Assembly (NCBI GenBank): GCA_900343135.1
Contig: OPYK01000001.1
Span: 1 to 64,000 of the forward strand
DNA length: 64,000 nucleotides
From: Atopobium massiliense
Lineage (GTDB): Bacteria > Actinomycetota > Coriobacteriia > Coriobacteriales > Atopobiaceae
Direction: 5' to 3'
In this document: piece by piece, positions 18,058 through 27,555 of the stretch
Layout: each line of letters opens with the position of its first letter
Position numbering within the stretch: the stretch's first letter is position 1
The notes under the pieces: generated by a model
The model's input: the letters and a program-made list of their open reading frames with translations, nothing else
The model's database searches: none
Told to the model about the DNA's origin: nothing
Translations under genes and position numbers: made by a program

Positions 18058-18672
18058 CTAAAGCGCAGATTGAATAGCGTGTTCAATAAGCAAAAGTGCA
18101 TAAGATACTGCCTGTGTGCGAACGGCGTTTCGATTACCTTCAAAATGTTTACATATACATGAAAAACCACGCGTGCCCATAATGCAAAACCACACCGTGC
18201 CGATAGGTCGATGAGGAAGCGCGCCCGTGGGGCCTGCAATACCCGTAACCGATACACTGTAGGTGCTACCAAAAAGTGATTGCGCACCACGTGCCATTTG
18301 AAGTGCGCAAAAGCTCGAAACAGGTCCGAGCGCGAGATCGTCTAAAAGTGGCTGTGAAACACCCAAAACAGCGTGTTTTACCTGCGGCGTATAGCTAGCA
18401 AATCCACCACACACGGCAGCTGACGAGCCAGAGATTTCGGTAAGTGCGCTTGTTACCAAACCAGCAGTGCACGACTCTGCAGTACTTACGGTTGTATGTG
18501 TAGCTAAAAGCTGATTTACAACGCGCTCTGCCTGTGCATAAAGCTCACATGGCCACGCAAGCTCTGCTCGCGCATCATTACTGCAGCTCACAGTGCTAGA
18601 ATGCACAGAGCTACAATCTTCCGTATGACTGTTAGATTCACCCGCGCAAGCTGTGCGTGTGCTCATGCTCAT
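18058..18672 (-). CDS. cinA: CinA C-terminal-domain protein (NMN amidohydrolase, PncC type)
   Basis: Stand-alone CinA C-terminal domain of 204 residues, a family that deamidates nicotinamide mononucleotide. The core shows STAESCTAGLVTSALTEISGSS, GGFASYTPQVKHAVLGV and VTGIAGPTG, all typical. The N-terminal MoaB-like domain of full CinA is missing, as in PncC. About 40 low-complexity Ser/Thr residues precede the core. Possible starts are GTG 18675, ATG 18672 and ATG 18666; the middle one gives a 35-base overlap with pgsA. It stands upstream of recA as in Firmicutes, but recA has its own promoter. Confidence 0.9.
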   Translation of the reverse strand: MSMSTRTACAGESNSHTEDCSSVHSSTVSCSNDARAELAWPCELYAQAERVVNQLLATHTTVSTAESCTAGLVTSALTEISGSSAAVCGGFASYTPQVKHAVLGVSQPLLDDLALGPVSSFCALQMARGAQSLFGSTYSVSVTGIAGPTGALPHRPIGTVWFCIMGTRGFSCICKHFEGNRNAVRTQAVSYALLLIEHAIQSAL

Positions 18673-19348
18673 CACCCACTAAGACAGGCCAGGACTTTAT
18701 AAAGTAATCGATGCCCGACCAAATTGTAAGAATAACAGCAATAATCATGCCAAGAGAGCCAATGCAAAACAGCACAAACGACACCATAACACCGTCGAAG
18801 CACAGCGAAAGCAAAATGCCACATAATGCAACCATCGTTGTTGCTGTTTTCCACTTACCGAGCTGCGAGGCAGCAATGACGCTGCCTGATGTGGCAACTA
18901 CCATACGCAGCGCACTTACCAACAGCTCGCGCGCAAGAATGATGAGGATAACCCAGCTGGAAACGAGGGTTTGCTCAAGCAAAAAACATAAGGCACCAAG
19001 AACGAGAATTTTATCGGCAATAGGATCGAGAAACTTGCCTAACGTGCTTATTTCGCCACGACTACGTGCAAGGTAGCCGTCGAGCTTATCGGTAAGCGAA
19101 ATAATACAAAACAGCACGAACACAAAGGTATAGCCAAGCTGCAGATGACCTGCATCAACTAAGCAGGTATCGAGGGTTGCGCCGTCGAAAAGCGCGTGTT
19201 GCGCTACCCCTTGGGCAACCGCCAGCCACACGGGAACGGCAAGAATACGAATTGCGGTAACAATATTTGCCAGGGTACAAATGCTGCTGCGACCGACAGG
19301 CGATGCTGCATTATTACTCGTTGGTGTTGATGTGAGCATGGTTGGCAT
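18638..19348 (-). CDS. pgsA: Phosphatidylglycerophosphate synthase
   Basis: Membrane CDP-alcohol phosphotransferase that joins CDP-diacylglycerol and glycerol-3-phosphate. In the 236 residues the signature DGxxARxxxxxxxxGxxxDxxxD is complete: LDGYLAR ... GKFLDPIADK. Several hydrophobic helices surround it. Start ATG 19348 has AGGA seven bases upstream; ATG 19351 is adjacent. It overlaps rimO upstream and cinA downstream by about 35 bases each, suggesting tight translational coupling. Confidence 0.93.
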   Translation of the reverse strand: MPTMLTSTPTSNNAASPVGRSSICTLANIVTAIRILAVPVWLAVAQGVAQHALFDGATLDTCLVDAGHLQLGYTFVFVLFCIISLTDKLDGYLARSRGEISTLGKFLDPIADKILVLGALCFLLEQTLVSSWVILIILARELLVSALRMVVATSGSVIAASQLGKWKTATTMVALCGILLSLCFDGVMVSFVLFCIGSLGMIIAVILTIWSGIDYFIKSWPVLVGDEHEHTHSLRG

Positions 19349-20927
19349 CATCCGATCCTAACAGCGTTGCAGATAGTTCATAACAGTACGAGCTTACAAG
19401 CCGCACACGCACAATGTCGCCAATTTCGCCAGCATCAGCAGGTAGATGAACAGCTCCATCGCAATCGGGCGCCTGGAACCATGCGTGTCCTATGAGCTCA
19501 AAGCTTCCATCGTCATTATAATCTTTTGAATCGATAATAACATCTACAACTTCGCCAACGTGCTTTGCCGTTGCAGAAAAACCAAGCTCTTCGGCCACGT
19601 CACGCAAGCGCTGCGTGCGCTCGAGTTTTGTTTGCGCCGAAACCTGATCGCGCATACGTGCAGCCGTCGTACCATCTTCTTGCGAGTAAGAAAATATCGA
19701 CATGTAATCGAACTCTTCTGCCTTAAAAAAGTCGACAAGCTCGTCGGCTTCCTGCGCTGTTTCGCCTGGAAAACCAACCATTCCTGTGGTGCGCAACACC
19801 ATGTCTGGAATTTCGCGCCGAAGCGTTGCAAAAAGCTCGTGGAGTTCTTGCGCGCTTCCTGTGCGCCCCATGCGCTTCAGCACGTGCTCGCTGCAATGCT
19901 GAATAGGAATATCAATGTACGGCAGTACTTCGGGCGTATCGCGTATTGTAGAGATAAGCTCAGGCGTCATGCCTTCAGGCTGCAAATAAAGTACGCGAAT
20001 CCAGCACTGTTTGCCGCGCACGTGGTGCGCAACCTGCTGTAACAGCCACGCTAAGGTTTTTGATTCTTTAAAATCGCAGCCCCAAATACCGGTATCCTGA
20101 CCAATGAGAATAATCTCGTGAATGCCAGCATCTACCAGCATATCTACCTCAGCCAAAATGTCCTGAGGAGGACGGGATGCGTAAGGCCCACGTATGTGAG
20201 GAATAGCGCAAAACGCACACATGCGCGAGCAACCCTCCGATATTTTTACAAACGCGCTTGTTGCTTCCTTGGTGCGAAGCGCGCGACGCGTAAGTTCTTC
20301 AACAAAGGAAAAACTGGGGTGCTCAAGGCCGAGCACGTCGCACACAACACCAATAATGCCGTCTTCGTCATTTGCTTTTACAAAGGCCGCAACCTCGGGA
20401 AGCTCGCCGGTAAGCGCTTTGCCGTAGCGCGACGGCACGCAGCCGCACATAATAATGGGGCAGGTAGTAATGCCATTTTGTTGTTCTTGGGCAAGGTCGA
20501 GTGTAACATCAATCGACTCACTTGTAGCAGTCGCTAAAAACGAGCAGGTATTTATAAGCACCACATCGGCATCATCGGCATTATGAGCCTCGCGAAAACC
20601 GCTTGCCAAAAGGAGCGCACGCATGCGATCGGTGTCAACCTGATTTTTAGCGCAGCCAAGCGTAACAAACAGACACATACGACCTTTACCATAGTTTGCC
20701 TGATTAGTGGCATCGTCGCCCGCTTCGTCTGTCGTGGATGCAGGAGCATTGGATCCAGGAGCACAAGACGACGAAGACTGCGGGAGCTGCGCTTCTAGTG
20801 CCGTTTTGCAGGCGCTTTCGTGAGCGGCGCGGGCACGTACAGCAGCAAACGATGTCCGAATTGCGTTTTTGTCTGTTGCACACTGAGTGCTGTTATCTGT
20901 AGTTGGTAAATTGCAGTGGTTGTCCAT
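19314..20927 (-). CDS. rimO: Ribosomal protein S12 methylthiotransferase RimO
   Basis: Radical-SAM methylthiotransferase that modifies an aspartate of ribosomal protein S12. The core begins with MCLFVTLGCAKNQVDTD, where LGCAKN is typical of RimO rather than MiaB. It carries the CSRMCAFCAIP radical-SAM triad and a C-terminal TRAM domain. The 537 residues include about 83 extra low-complexity N-terminal residues. The ATG at 20927 has a strong AAGGAAAGGG, but the internal ATG opening the core also has AAAGG, so two forms are possible. It overlaps yajQ by 35 bases. Confidence 0.94.
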   Translation of the reverse strand: MDNHCNLPTTDNSTQCATDKNAIRTSFAAVRARAAHESACKTALEAQLPQSSSSCAPGSNAPASTTDEAGDDATNQANYGKGRMCLFVTLGCAKNQVDTDRMRALLLASGFREAHNADDADVVLINTCSFLATATSESIDVTLDLAQEQQNGITTCPIIMCGCVPSRYGKALTGELPEVAAFVKANDEDGIIGVVCDVLGLEHPSFSFVEELTRRALRTKEATSAFVKISEGCSRMCAFCAIPHIRGPYASRPPQDILAEVDMLVDAGIHEIILIGQDTGIWGCDFKESKTLAWLLQQVAHHVRGKQCWIRVLYLQPEGMTPELISTIRDTPEVLPYIDIPIQHCSEHVLKRMGRTGSAQELHELFATLRREIPDMVLRTTGMVGFPGETAQEADELVDFFKAEEFDYMSIFSYSQEDGTTAARMRDQVSAQTKLERTQRLRDVAEELGFSATAKHVGEVVDVIIDSKDYNDDGSFELIGHAWFQAPDCDGAVHLPADAGEIGDIVRVRLVSSYCYELSATLLGSDDANHAHINTNE

Positions 20928-21390
20928 AATCCCTTTCCTTAAGCGCGGCGATTACCTCTTGCAAGGTATCGCGCGACGCCGAACTTACGCGCAGCTTATC
21001 GCCCTCTACGATAGCTTTGCATTTTAACTTTAAATCGCGAATATCTTTCGCAATCTTTTTAGCAACATCTTGTTGAATACCCTGGATGAGCTTGGCTTCT
21101 TGTTTTACGCTCCCCCCTTGTGCAGGCGTTGGGTTTTGTATGGATAGCGCGTTTAAATCGATTGCACGCTTTGAGAGCTTTGCGCGCAGCACATCGATAA
21201 CCTGGCCGGCAACAAACTCCGACGGAGCAGCAATCGTATAGGATGCAAGCTGCTTATCGAAGCTAATCGTTGCGCCCGTTTGTTTAAGATCGTAGCGCTG
21301 TGCAAGCTCACGCTGCGCTTGTTGATAGGCGTTATCAGCCTCTTGCATATTAACTTCACTTACAACATCAAAACTCGACTCTTTTGCCAT
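20893..21390 (-). CDS. yajQ: YajQ-family nucleotide-binding protein
   Basis: Small two-domain ferredoxin-like-fold protein of 165 residues. The N-terminal SSFDVVSEVNMQEADNA and the C-terminal VSSASRDTLQEVIAALKERDYG-type ends are hallmarks. Members bind nucleotides or cyclic di-GMP in some species; the role here is unknown. AAAGGA precedes the ATG. It heads the run yajQ-rimO-pgsA-cinA with overlapping ends. Confidence 0.92.
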   Translation of the reverse strand: MAKESSFDVVSEVNMQEADNAYQQAQRELAQRYDLKQTGATISFDKQLASYTIAAPSEFVAGQVIDVLRAKLSKRAIDLNALSIQNPTPAQGGSVKQEAKLIQGIQQDVAKKIAKDIRDLKLKCKAIVEGDKLRVSSASRDTLQEVIAALKERDYGQPLQFTNYR

Positions 21391-21445
21391 GATATGTCCT
21401 TTCTAAGTGGCATGTACATGTCGCTGGCGTGTGGTTGTGTGCTCA

Positions 21446-21485
21446 GCCCCTCCCGTTATATAGGCACGAGCCTATGCGCAGGGGC
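21446..21485 (-). other. Nested stem-loop between the RodZ-like gene and yajQ
   Basis: Inner perfect hairpin ATAGGC (21460-21465) / GCCTAT (21470-21475) within an outer GCCCCT (21446-21451) / AGGGGC (21480-21485). No U-tract follows. It could be a processing site or partial terminator ahead of yajQ. Confidence 0.4.
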
Positions 21486-21521
21486 ATTCAGACACTGCGC
21501 TCAAACTGCACTGCTAGCCCG

Positions 21522-23123
21522 CTAGCCATTCGATTTCTTCTTTTTCGCGGTTGCGTCGCTGCCATTTGACGCCCCTTGTTGCTTGCTATCTTGCTTCGAT
21601 GCATGCTTTTTGTTCGAAGATTCTGCATTTTGTTTGTCGTCGGCTTTGCCACTTTGTTTGTCGCCAGAGGCATCGCCGTCTTGCTGCTGGTCGTCTTTAG
21701 GCTTGGTTCCCTTAATAGTTACCGTGCCTATACCTGCAGTTTTGGTGTCAAACTTAACAGGATCGCCATTTTTTGTAACGCGCACAGCCGAAGGATTGCT
21801 TACCTGAATAGTAATGGCATCTTGAACATCATACGACTGCGTCCAAGGACCAGTTACCTGCTGAGCAATTACCGATTTCCCATCGTGTACTATCTCAACC
21901 CAGCTTACTTCCCCCTCGGCAACACTTACATCAACGGTTGTTTTTTGCTGCGCGGCTTGCTGCTCTTGCTCGGCCTTATTTTTAGCTGCTTTTTGAGCTT
22001 CTTCTTCGGCTTCAGGTGTAGCTACCGTTTCACTTGAGGGTTTTGCAGGCTGCGTGTTGGAAGCAACTTGCACCGTTTTAGTGCCAGACAGGTTGTTATT
22101 AACGCAGGATGTTACCGACACAATAAGAAGCACGGTAATAAAAATTGCAACAAGCACACTCAGTAACACCATAAGACGTCGCGGCGTTGCCACAAACCAC
22201 GTTAGTATGCCAAACAGGTAATCTTGTGCAGTACGTGGCCTGTTGCTGCGGCGCGGTTGACGTTGGGGACGTTGCGATTGCTGTCTGTGTACACTGGGGC
22301 GCTTCACATTAGCAATGTTGCGTGAGCGTACTCTACCCTGCGGCGACGACGCACTTTCGTACGCATATGCATTATCAAAGCGCAAGTCATCAACATAATG
22401 AGCATTACTAATATCACGCGTTTGTACAGTATCACGGCCAAGTGACGTGCGCGAAGGCGCGCCTGCGCGCGGATCCCTACCCGCCCTATCAGCTTGCGTG
22501 CGTGAAGGTGTATATGAGCGATTGGGATGGTAGGCATCGCTACTGGTAAAACGGCGCTGGGACGTGGCCGGCACATAGGTATCAAGCCGGCTTGTACGCG
22601 CGGATGGCATTTGCGCTGGTTGCTCTAATGCCGTGTGCGGATTAATGCGTCCGTAGTGACGCTGCGGCATAATGGGTACGGTGTTTCCTGTTTGACGGCT
22701 TCGCACCTGCGATGTGGTTGCATAGTCATGCATATCGCCCGCGTAGCCACCTGTTGTCGGAAGCAGACCTTCTTTTCCTCGATAATCGCGAGGCGTGCGT
22801 ACTACAATGCGGTTTGTTGTATTGAGTGCATCCTGAGCTGCACTTTCTCCATACGTTGAGCGCGTAGCATCTTGCTCATTAAACTCGGCAAGATCGTGCA
22901 TAAATTGACTCACAATTACACGAGTATTTAAACCAAGATAGCGCGCATACGAAGCAAGCATGCCTTGCGCATACCCACTTTTTGGAATGCTAAGAAAGTC
23001 GCCCTCCTCAAACGCTTCGATTACCTGCGGCTTTAACCGAAGATTGCGTGAGGCTTGATCAACCGATAACCCCAGTTGTCTGCGCCTATCAAACAACATT
23101 TCGCTAAAACGCGGACGTGCCAT
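21522..23123 (-). CDS. RodZ-like helix-turn-helix membrane protein
   Basis: The N-terminal HTH_25 domain (about 1-75; RRRQLGLSVDQASRNLRLKPQVIEAFEEGDF) is typical of RodZ, the MreB-linked cell-shape protein. A very long Arg/Ser/Tyr-rich linker (about 80-310) leads to one membrane span (about 318-340) and an extracellular DUF4115-like beta domain (about 385-480), ending in a Lys/Ser/Asp-rich tail with KKKK. Total 533 residues, much longer than classical RodZ. I choose ATG 23123, just after the ftsK stop, because MARPRFSEML fits the family; an upstream in-frame ATG at 23168 overlaps ftsK. Placement between ftsK and pgsA also matches rodZ in Firmicutes. Confidence 0.8.
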   Translation of the reverse strand: MARPRFSEMLFDRRRQLGLSVDQASRNLRLKPQVIEAFEEGDFLSIPKSGYAQGMLASYARYLGLNTRVIVSQFMHDLAEFNEQDATRSTYGESAAQDALNTTNRIVVRTPRDYRGKEGLLPTTGGYAGDMHDYATTSQVRSRQTGNTVPIMPQRHYGRINPHTALEQPAQMPSARTSRLDTYVPATSQRRFTSSDAYHPNRSYTPSRTQADRAGRDPRAGAPSRTSLGRDTVQTRDISNAHYVDDLRFDNAYAYESASSPQGRVRSRNIANVKRPSVHRQQSQRPQRQPRRSNRPRTAQDYLFGILTWFVATPRRLMVLLSVLVAIFITVLLIVSVTSCVNNNLSGTKTVQVASNTQPAKPSSETVATPEAEEEAQKAAKNKAEQEQQAAQQKTTVDVSVAEGEVSWVEIVHDGKSVIAQQVTGPWTQSYDVQDAITIQVSNPSAVRVTKNGDPVKFDTKTAGIGTVTIKGTKPKDDQQQDGDASGDKQSGKADDKQNAESSNKKHASKQDSKQQGASNGSDATAKKKKSNG

Positions 23124-23124
23124 G

Positions 23125-25896
23125 CTATACCTGCCTATACTGTGCTTGTAATGCCTTGAACTCTTCAAGGCGCTCGTTATCCATTAAAACTTCGCGCGGC
23201 TTAGAACCATCGGGTGGACCTACAATGCCCTTAGCTTCGAGCATATCCATAATCCTACCTGCACGTGCATACCCAACTTTAAGGCGACGCTGCAAGCCAG
23301 ATGTGCTACCAAGCTGCGAATCAACCACAATTTGCGCTGCTTGCCAAATGAGCGGATCGTCGTCGTCCTCGCCACTTGACGCAGCGTTCGAGCTTACCTG
23401 ACCAGGCACCACTTGCGAAAGAATTTCGGTGTGGTAGTCGGGCTCGCCTTGACTGCGAATAAAATCAACCACGGCATGAATTTCGGAATCGGACGTGTAA
23501 CAACCAAGCACACGCTTTGGGGTAAGCCCGCGGTCTTTAAAGAGCATGTCACCATTACCAAGTAGGCGTTCTGCACCAGTTTCGTCGAGAATAACACGCG
23601 AATCGATACCAGCAGACACCTTAAGCGCTACGCGCGTATCAATATTCGATTTAATAAGACCGGTAACAACGTTAGCACTGGGGCGCTGCGTGGCAACCAC
23701 CAAATGGATGCCGGCTGCGCGCGCAAGCTGCGCAATACGAACAATCGATGCTTCAACATCTTTGCCTGCAACCATCATAAGGTCGCTCAGCTCGTCGATA
23801 ATTACCACCAGGTACGGCAGAGGCTCAGGTGCATCTTCATCGCCATCTTCGCGGGCACTCACACAGTGCTTGTTGTACACACCAATATCACGAGCAGACG
23901 CACGCTCAAAGAGCTTAAGGCGGCGCTCCATTTCGCTTACTGCCCACTGGAGCGCCGATGCCGCTTGGCGAGGCTCGGTTACAACTGGTACGTACAGGTG
24001 CGGCAGGCCGTTATACGCACTAAACTCAACGCGCTTTGGGTCGATCATGATAAGTCGCACTTGTTTGGGCGTTGTACGCATAAGCAAGCTCATAATCATT
24101 GAGTTGATAAGAACCGATTTACCCGAACCAGTGGTACCTGCAACGAGCATATGCGGCATTTTTGCAATGTCGGTAACAACGGGTTTACCAGCAGAATCGC
24201 GCCCAACAGCAACCTGCAAAGGACCTTTGGTAGCATAGGCAAGCACATCGCCTAAATGTACATTTTGGCGTGTTTGATTGGGGATTTCGATGCCAACAAA
24301 CGAAGTACCTGCAATTGGAGCAAAAATACGCACCTTTTGCGCGGCGAGCGTAAGGGCAATATCATCCTCAAGATTGCGAATTTTGTTAACGCGTTCACCC
24401 TCACCCATCTCAACACGAAACGTAGTAACTAAAGGTCCAGACACGTAATCGACAACGCGGCTCCGCAGGCCAAACTCTTGTAAGGTGTTTTGCAAGCGTT
24501 GCATGGTTTTTGTAAGCTCGGCATCGCTTGATGCACTTTGAGCACTGTGCGGATTGGAACTAAGCAGGCTCATGCTGGGCAACGTGTACGAATCGTCGGC
24601 ATCGCCAGGGCGCGTACACATGGCAGGTGCCGGCTTAATCTCAACCTGAGCCTTCGTCTTAGATTGAGCGTTAGGATGAGCTTGAGTCTTCGTGCGCTGA
24701 GCGCGTGCGGTATGCGAACTGCTGGCACTACCGGCACCAGTAGAGCCACTTGTCGGCACGTGAGTATCTTCGTCTAATTGAGAAGAAGCATCGCCTGCAC
24801 GCACTCCTTGTGCACGCAGCAGAAAATCGGGTATGGCAGGCGCGTCAACACGTGCACGAGTGCTTTGAGCTGCGGCAGCATCCCGCGCTTCTTTTGTTGT
24901 TTGCACGGTGCCAAACGCAGGCACATCAGATGAACTCTCAACCTGAGCTTGAGGTGTGCAATTGAGCATTGTTCCTGCCGGTTGCGTTTGTCCAACATCG
25001 ATATCGGGATGCGGCGTACGGCGTAATTTTGTAGTTGGAGCTTCTGGCTGCATACCGGTTGATAACGCAGCTGCTTGCATGCCTTCTGCTGCAGCATCGT
25101 TACGCTGGAGAACGGTTGTTTTTCGGCTTCCTAAATAGGTTGTTTTTGGCTCGCTTGAAGGAGTGTTGCGTTGCAGCCGGCGCGCAGGAGCAGGTGTAGA
25201 CGCCTGTGGTTGCATGATACCTGCTTGTTGCTGCGCGGCTGCGCGACTGCGCCGTGATGAATACGACATGGCAGCTTTTTGGGCAAGCGTTGAAGATGTA
25301 GATGATATCCAGGGCGAAAGCACAGAAAGAAACTCAACTATGGCGTGAAACCAGCGCGTAAGATGAGCTGAGAGCGAAAACCCGCAGATAACAAATCCTG
25401 CAATTACAAGGCAGGTGGTTATAGCAATACCCAGCGCGCTTCCGCAAAACATATATAAAAATGCAGCAATACCGCAGCCAATGTAGCCGCCAAGCGACGT
25501 AACAAGGTTTGTATCGAGAAGTTGCTCTGCAAACACAACAGAAGACGGCACATTACACAGCGTGGCAAGACCGAGTGAAGAGCACGCAATGATAACAATA
25601 CCAAGACCAATGCGCGGACGTGCAAGTGCAGCATCATCGATAAAAAAACTGAGCGCACAGCAGCCAAGAGCAAGCGGAATAACCCATGCCCACTGACCAC
25701 ACAGGTATACCTGCGCCCCTGCCAAATATTGCGCAACGGGCGCACTTGAGCGGGTTGCAAGCGACAAGCCACAGCACACAGCAAACAGCGCAAACGCAAG
25801 CCCGATAAAATCACGCGAGCGCGGCGAAGCTGCATATGTGCTAGCAGCTGCATGTGGTTGTTGACGTGCAATTTTCTTTGCGGAACCCCTTGCCAT
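23125..25896 (-). CDS. ftsK: DNA translocase FtsK/SpoIIIE
   Basis: Septal DNA pump that clears chromosomes during division. The 923 residues have four N-terminal membrane spans (within about 27-185), a low-complexity Ala/Gln/Thr linker to about 440, the RecA-type motor with Walker A GTTGSGKSV (near 585) and Walker B VVIIDELSDLM, and the C-terminal winged-helix gamma domain (PLIWQAAQIVVDS to the end), which reads KOPS-like sites. The ATG immediately follows the rnj stop codon, with GGAGGT inside the rnj end, so the two are coupled. Confidence 0.96.
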   Translation of the reverse strand: MARGSAKKIARQQPHAAASTYAASPRSRDFIGLAFALFAVCCGLSLATRSSAPVAQYLAGAQVYLCGQWAWVIPLALGCCALSFFIDDAALARPRIGLGIVIIACSSLGLATLCNVPSSVVFAEQLLDTNLVTSLGGYIGCGIAAFLYMFCGSALGIAITTCLVIAGFVICGFSLSAHLTRWFHAIVEFLSVLSPWISSTSSTLAQKAAMSYSSRRSRAAAQQQAGIMQPQASTPAPARRLQRNTPSSEPKTTYLGSRKTTVLQRNDAAAEGMQAAALSTGMQPEAPTTKLRRTPHPDIDVGQTQPAGTMLNCTPQAQVESSSDVPAFGTVQTTKEARDAAAAQSTRARVDAPAIPDFLLRAQGVRAGDASSQLDEDTHVPTSGSTGAGSASSSHTARAQRTKTQAHPNAQSKTKAQVEIKPAPAMCTRPGDADDSYTLPSMSLLSSNPHSAQSASSDAELTKTMQRLQNTLQEFGLRSRVVDYVSGPLVTTFRVEMGEGERVNKIRNLEDDIALTLAAQKVRIFAPIAGTSFVGIEIPNQTRQNVHLGDVLAYATKGPLQVAVGRDSAGKPVVTDIAKMPHMLVAGTTGSGKSVLINSMIMSLLMRTTPKQVRLIMIDPKRVEFSAYNGLPHLYVPVVTEPRQAASALQWAVSEMERRLKLFERASARDIGVYNKHCVSAREDGDEDAPEPLPYLVVIIDELSDLMMVAGKDVEASIVRIAQLARAAGIHLVVATQRPSANVVTGLIKSNIDTRVALKVSAGIDSRVILDETGAERLLGNGDMLFKDRGLTPKRVLGCYTSDSEIHAVVDFIRSQGEPDYHTEILSQVVPGQVSSNAASSGEDDDDPLIWQAAQIVVDSQLGSTSGLQRRLKVGYARAGRIMDMLEAKGIVGPPDGSKPREVLMDNERLEEFKALQAQYRQV

Positions 25897-27555
25897 TTAT
25901 ACCTCCATGACAACCGGGATTATCATTGGACGAGTGCGCGTTTTAGACCACAGAAGTGACGAGAGTTTTTGGCGAATACCCTGCTGGTACGCTTCTACAC
26001 CAGCAGCATCGTAGCTATGAGAACCCTCAATGTAATTGCGAATAAGCTCAATGGCATGCTCTGCTAAATCGTCAAGGCTAAAGGATACACCTCTACTTGA
26101 GAGTTCGACATCGGCAATTTTGCGCTGGTTTGTGATAGTAACAACACAAAAAACGATACCGTCGCGCGAGAGCTTTTGACGGTCGCGGAATACAACGGGG
26201 TCGGCGTCGCCAACAGACAAGCCATCAACATAGATAACACCTGACTCAACGTTTTGACCCCATTGGAGCTTGTGGTTTTTCATAATGAGCTCATCGCCAT
26301 TATCGGCAATAAAAATATGGTCGGGGGCGATACCCATTTGCTCGGCAAGTTTTGCGTGCTGACGCTGGTGCACCGCTTCGCCGTGAACGGGAACAAAATA
26401 CGTGGGTTTGGTCATAGCCATAAGAAGCTTAAGCTCCTCTTGGCTTGCATGCCCCGATACGTGCACAAGTGTGCGGCTTCTGTCGTATACGTCGCAGCCC
26501 GTTTTGCTCAGCAGGTTAACAATGCCCTGAACACTCTTTTCGTTGCCGGGAACAGGCGTTGCCGAAATAATAACAGTGTCCGATTCGCGAATAGAAAACG
26601 TTTTGTGCTCACCGGTGGCCATGCGTGCAAGCGCACTCATCGGCTCACCTTGGCTTCCGGTACACATAACGACAATTTTGTCGTCGGGCATATCGGTCAT
26701 CTCAAGTGCATCGATAATGTCGTCGGGAGAAATCTTAAGATAGCCAAGCTCGCGCGCTATACGCGTGTTTGAAATCATGGAACGCCCCGTTACCACAACT
26801 TTGCGCCCCACCGAAACAGCTGCGTCGCACACCTGCTGAATGCGGTGAATATGGCTTGAGAAGGAGGCCACAAACACGCGTCCCTGTGCATTTTTAATGA
26901 TGTGACGCAAGCTTGGCCCTACGGCAGCTTCGCTTGGCGTAAAGCCGGGTTTGGTTGCGTTAGTTGAATCGGCTAAAAGCACATCGATACCCTCTTGAGC
27001 AAATTCACAAATTGCCTGGAAATCGGTGGTAACACCATCGATGGGCGTTTGGTCAAACTTAAAATCGCCGGTAAGCATAAAACTACCCGCAGGCGTTTTC
27101 GTGTAAATACCAAGTGCACCAGGTATGGAGTGCGTAATTGAGAAGAAATTCACTTCAAATGCGCCCAAACGAACAACATCGCGGTCATGAACCTCACACA
27201 AGTTTGGAGCTACCACTTTGTACTCGGAGAGCTTTGCGTTGATAAAACCAAGCGAAAGCTTGCTTGAGTAGATGTTAACTTTTTGCTGAAGGTCGCCAAG
27301 CAAATATGGAATAGCACCAATGTGGTCTTCATGACCGTGCGTAATGATAATACCGCGCAGCATGTCCGCGTGCTCAAGCACGTAGGTGTAATCGGGCAAA
27401 ACAAGGTCGATACCAGGCTGATTGTCGTCTGGAAACATAAGACCGCAGTCGGCCAAGATAAGGTCGTTGCCATATTGAAACGCCGTCATATTTTTGCCGA
27501 TGCCATCAAGGCCTCCGAGCGGAATAATTTTTAGTACAGATTTGGTTTTTCGCAT
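25897..27555 (-). CDS. rnj: Ribonuclease J
   Basis: Metallo-beta-lactamase/beta-CASP exo- and endoribonuclease involved in 5' mRNA decay and rRNA maturation. The 552 residues show LGGLDGIGKNM at the start, the zinc motif THGHEDHIG, TGDFKFD, LADSTNA, a beta-CASP region with TGSQGEPMSALARMA, and the C-terminal HVSGHAS motif and small domain. I use ATG 27555 (MRKTKSVLK), with AAAGGA upstream; the frame extends slightly further upstream without a site. It starts a unit that continues into ftsK. Confidence 0.95.
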   Translation of the reverse strand: MRKTKSVLKIIPLGGLDGIGKNMTAFQYGNDLILADCGLMFPDDNQPGIDLVLPDYTYVLEHADMLRGIIITHGHEDHIGAIPYLLGDLQQKVNIYSSKLSLGFINAKLSEYKVVAPNLCEVHDRDVVRLGAFEVNFFSITHSIPGALGIYTKTPAGSFMLTGDFKFDQTPIDGVTTDFQAICEFAQEGIDVLLADSTNATKPGFTPSEAAVGPSLRHIIKNAQGRVFVASFSSHIHRIQQVCDAAVSVGRKVVVTGRSMISNTRIARELGYLKISPDDIIDALEMTDMPDDKIVVMCTGSQGEPMSALARMATGEHKTFSIRESDTVIISATPVPGNEKSVQGIVNLLSKTGCDVYDRSRTLVHVSGHASQEELKLLMAMTKPTYFVPVHGEAVHQRQHAKLAEQMGIAPDHIFIADNGDELIMKNHKLQWGQNVESGVIYVDGLSVGDADPVVFRDRQKLSRDGIVFCVVTITNQRKIADVELSSRGVSFSLDDLAEHAIELIRNYIEGSHSYDAAGVEAYQQGIRQKLSSLLWSKTRTRPMIIPVVMEV

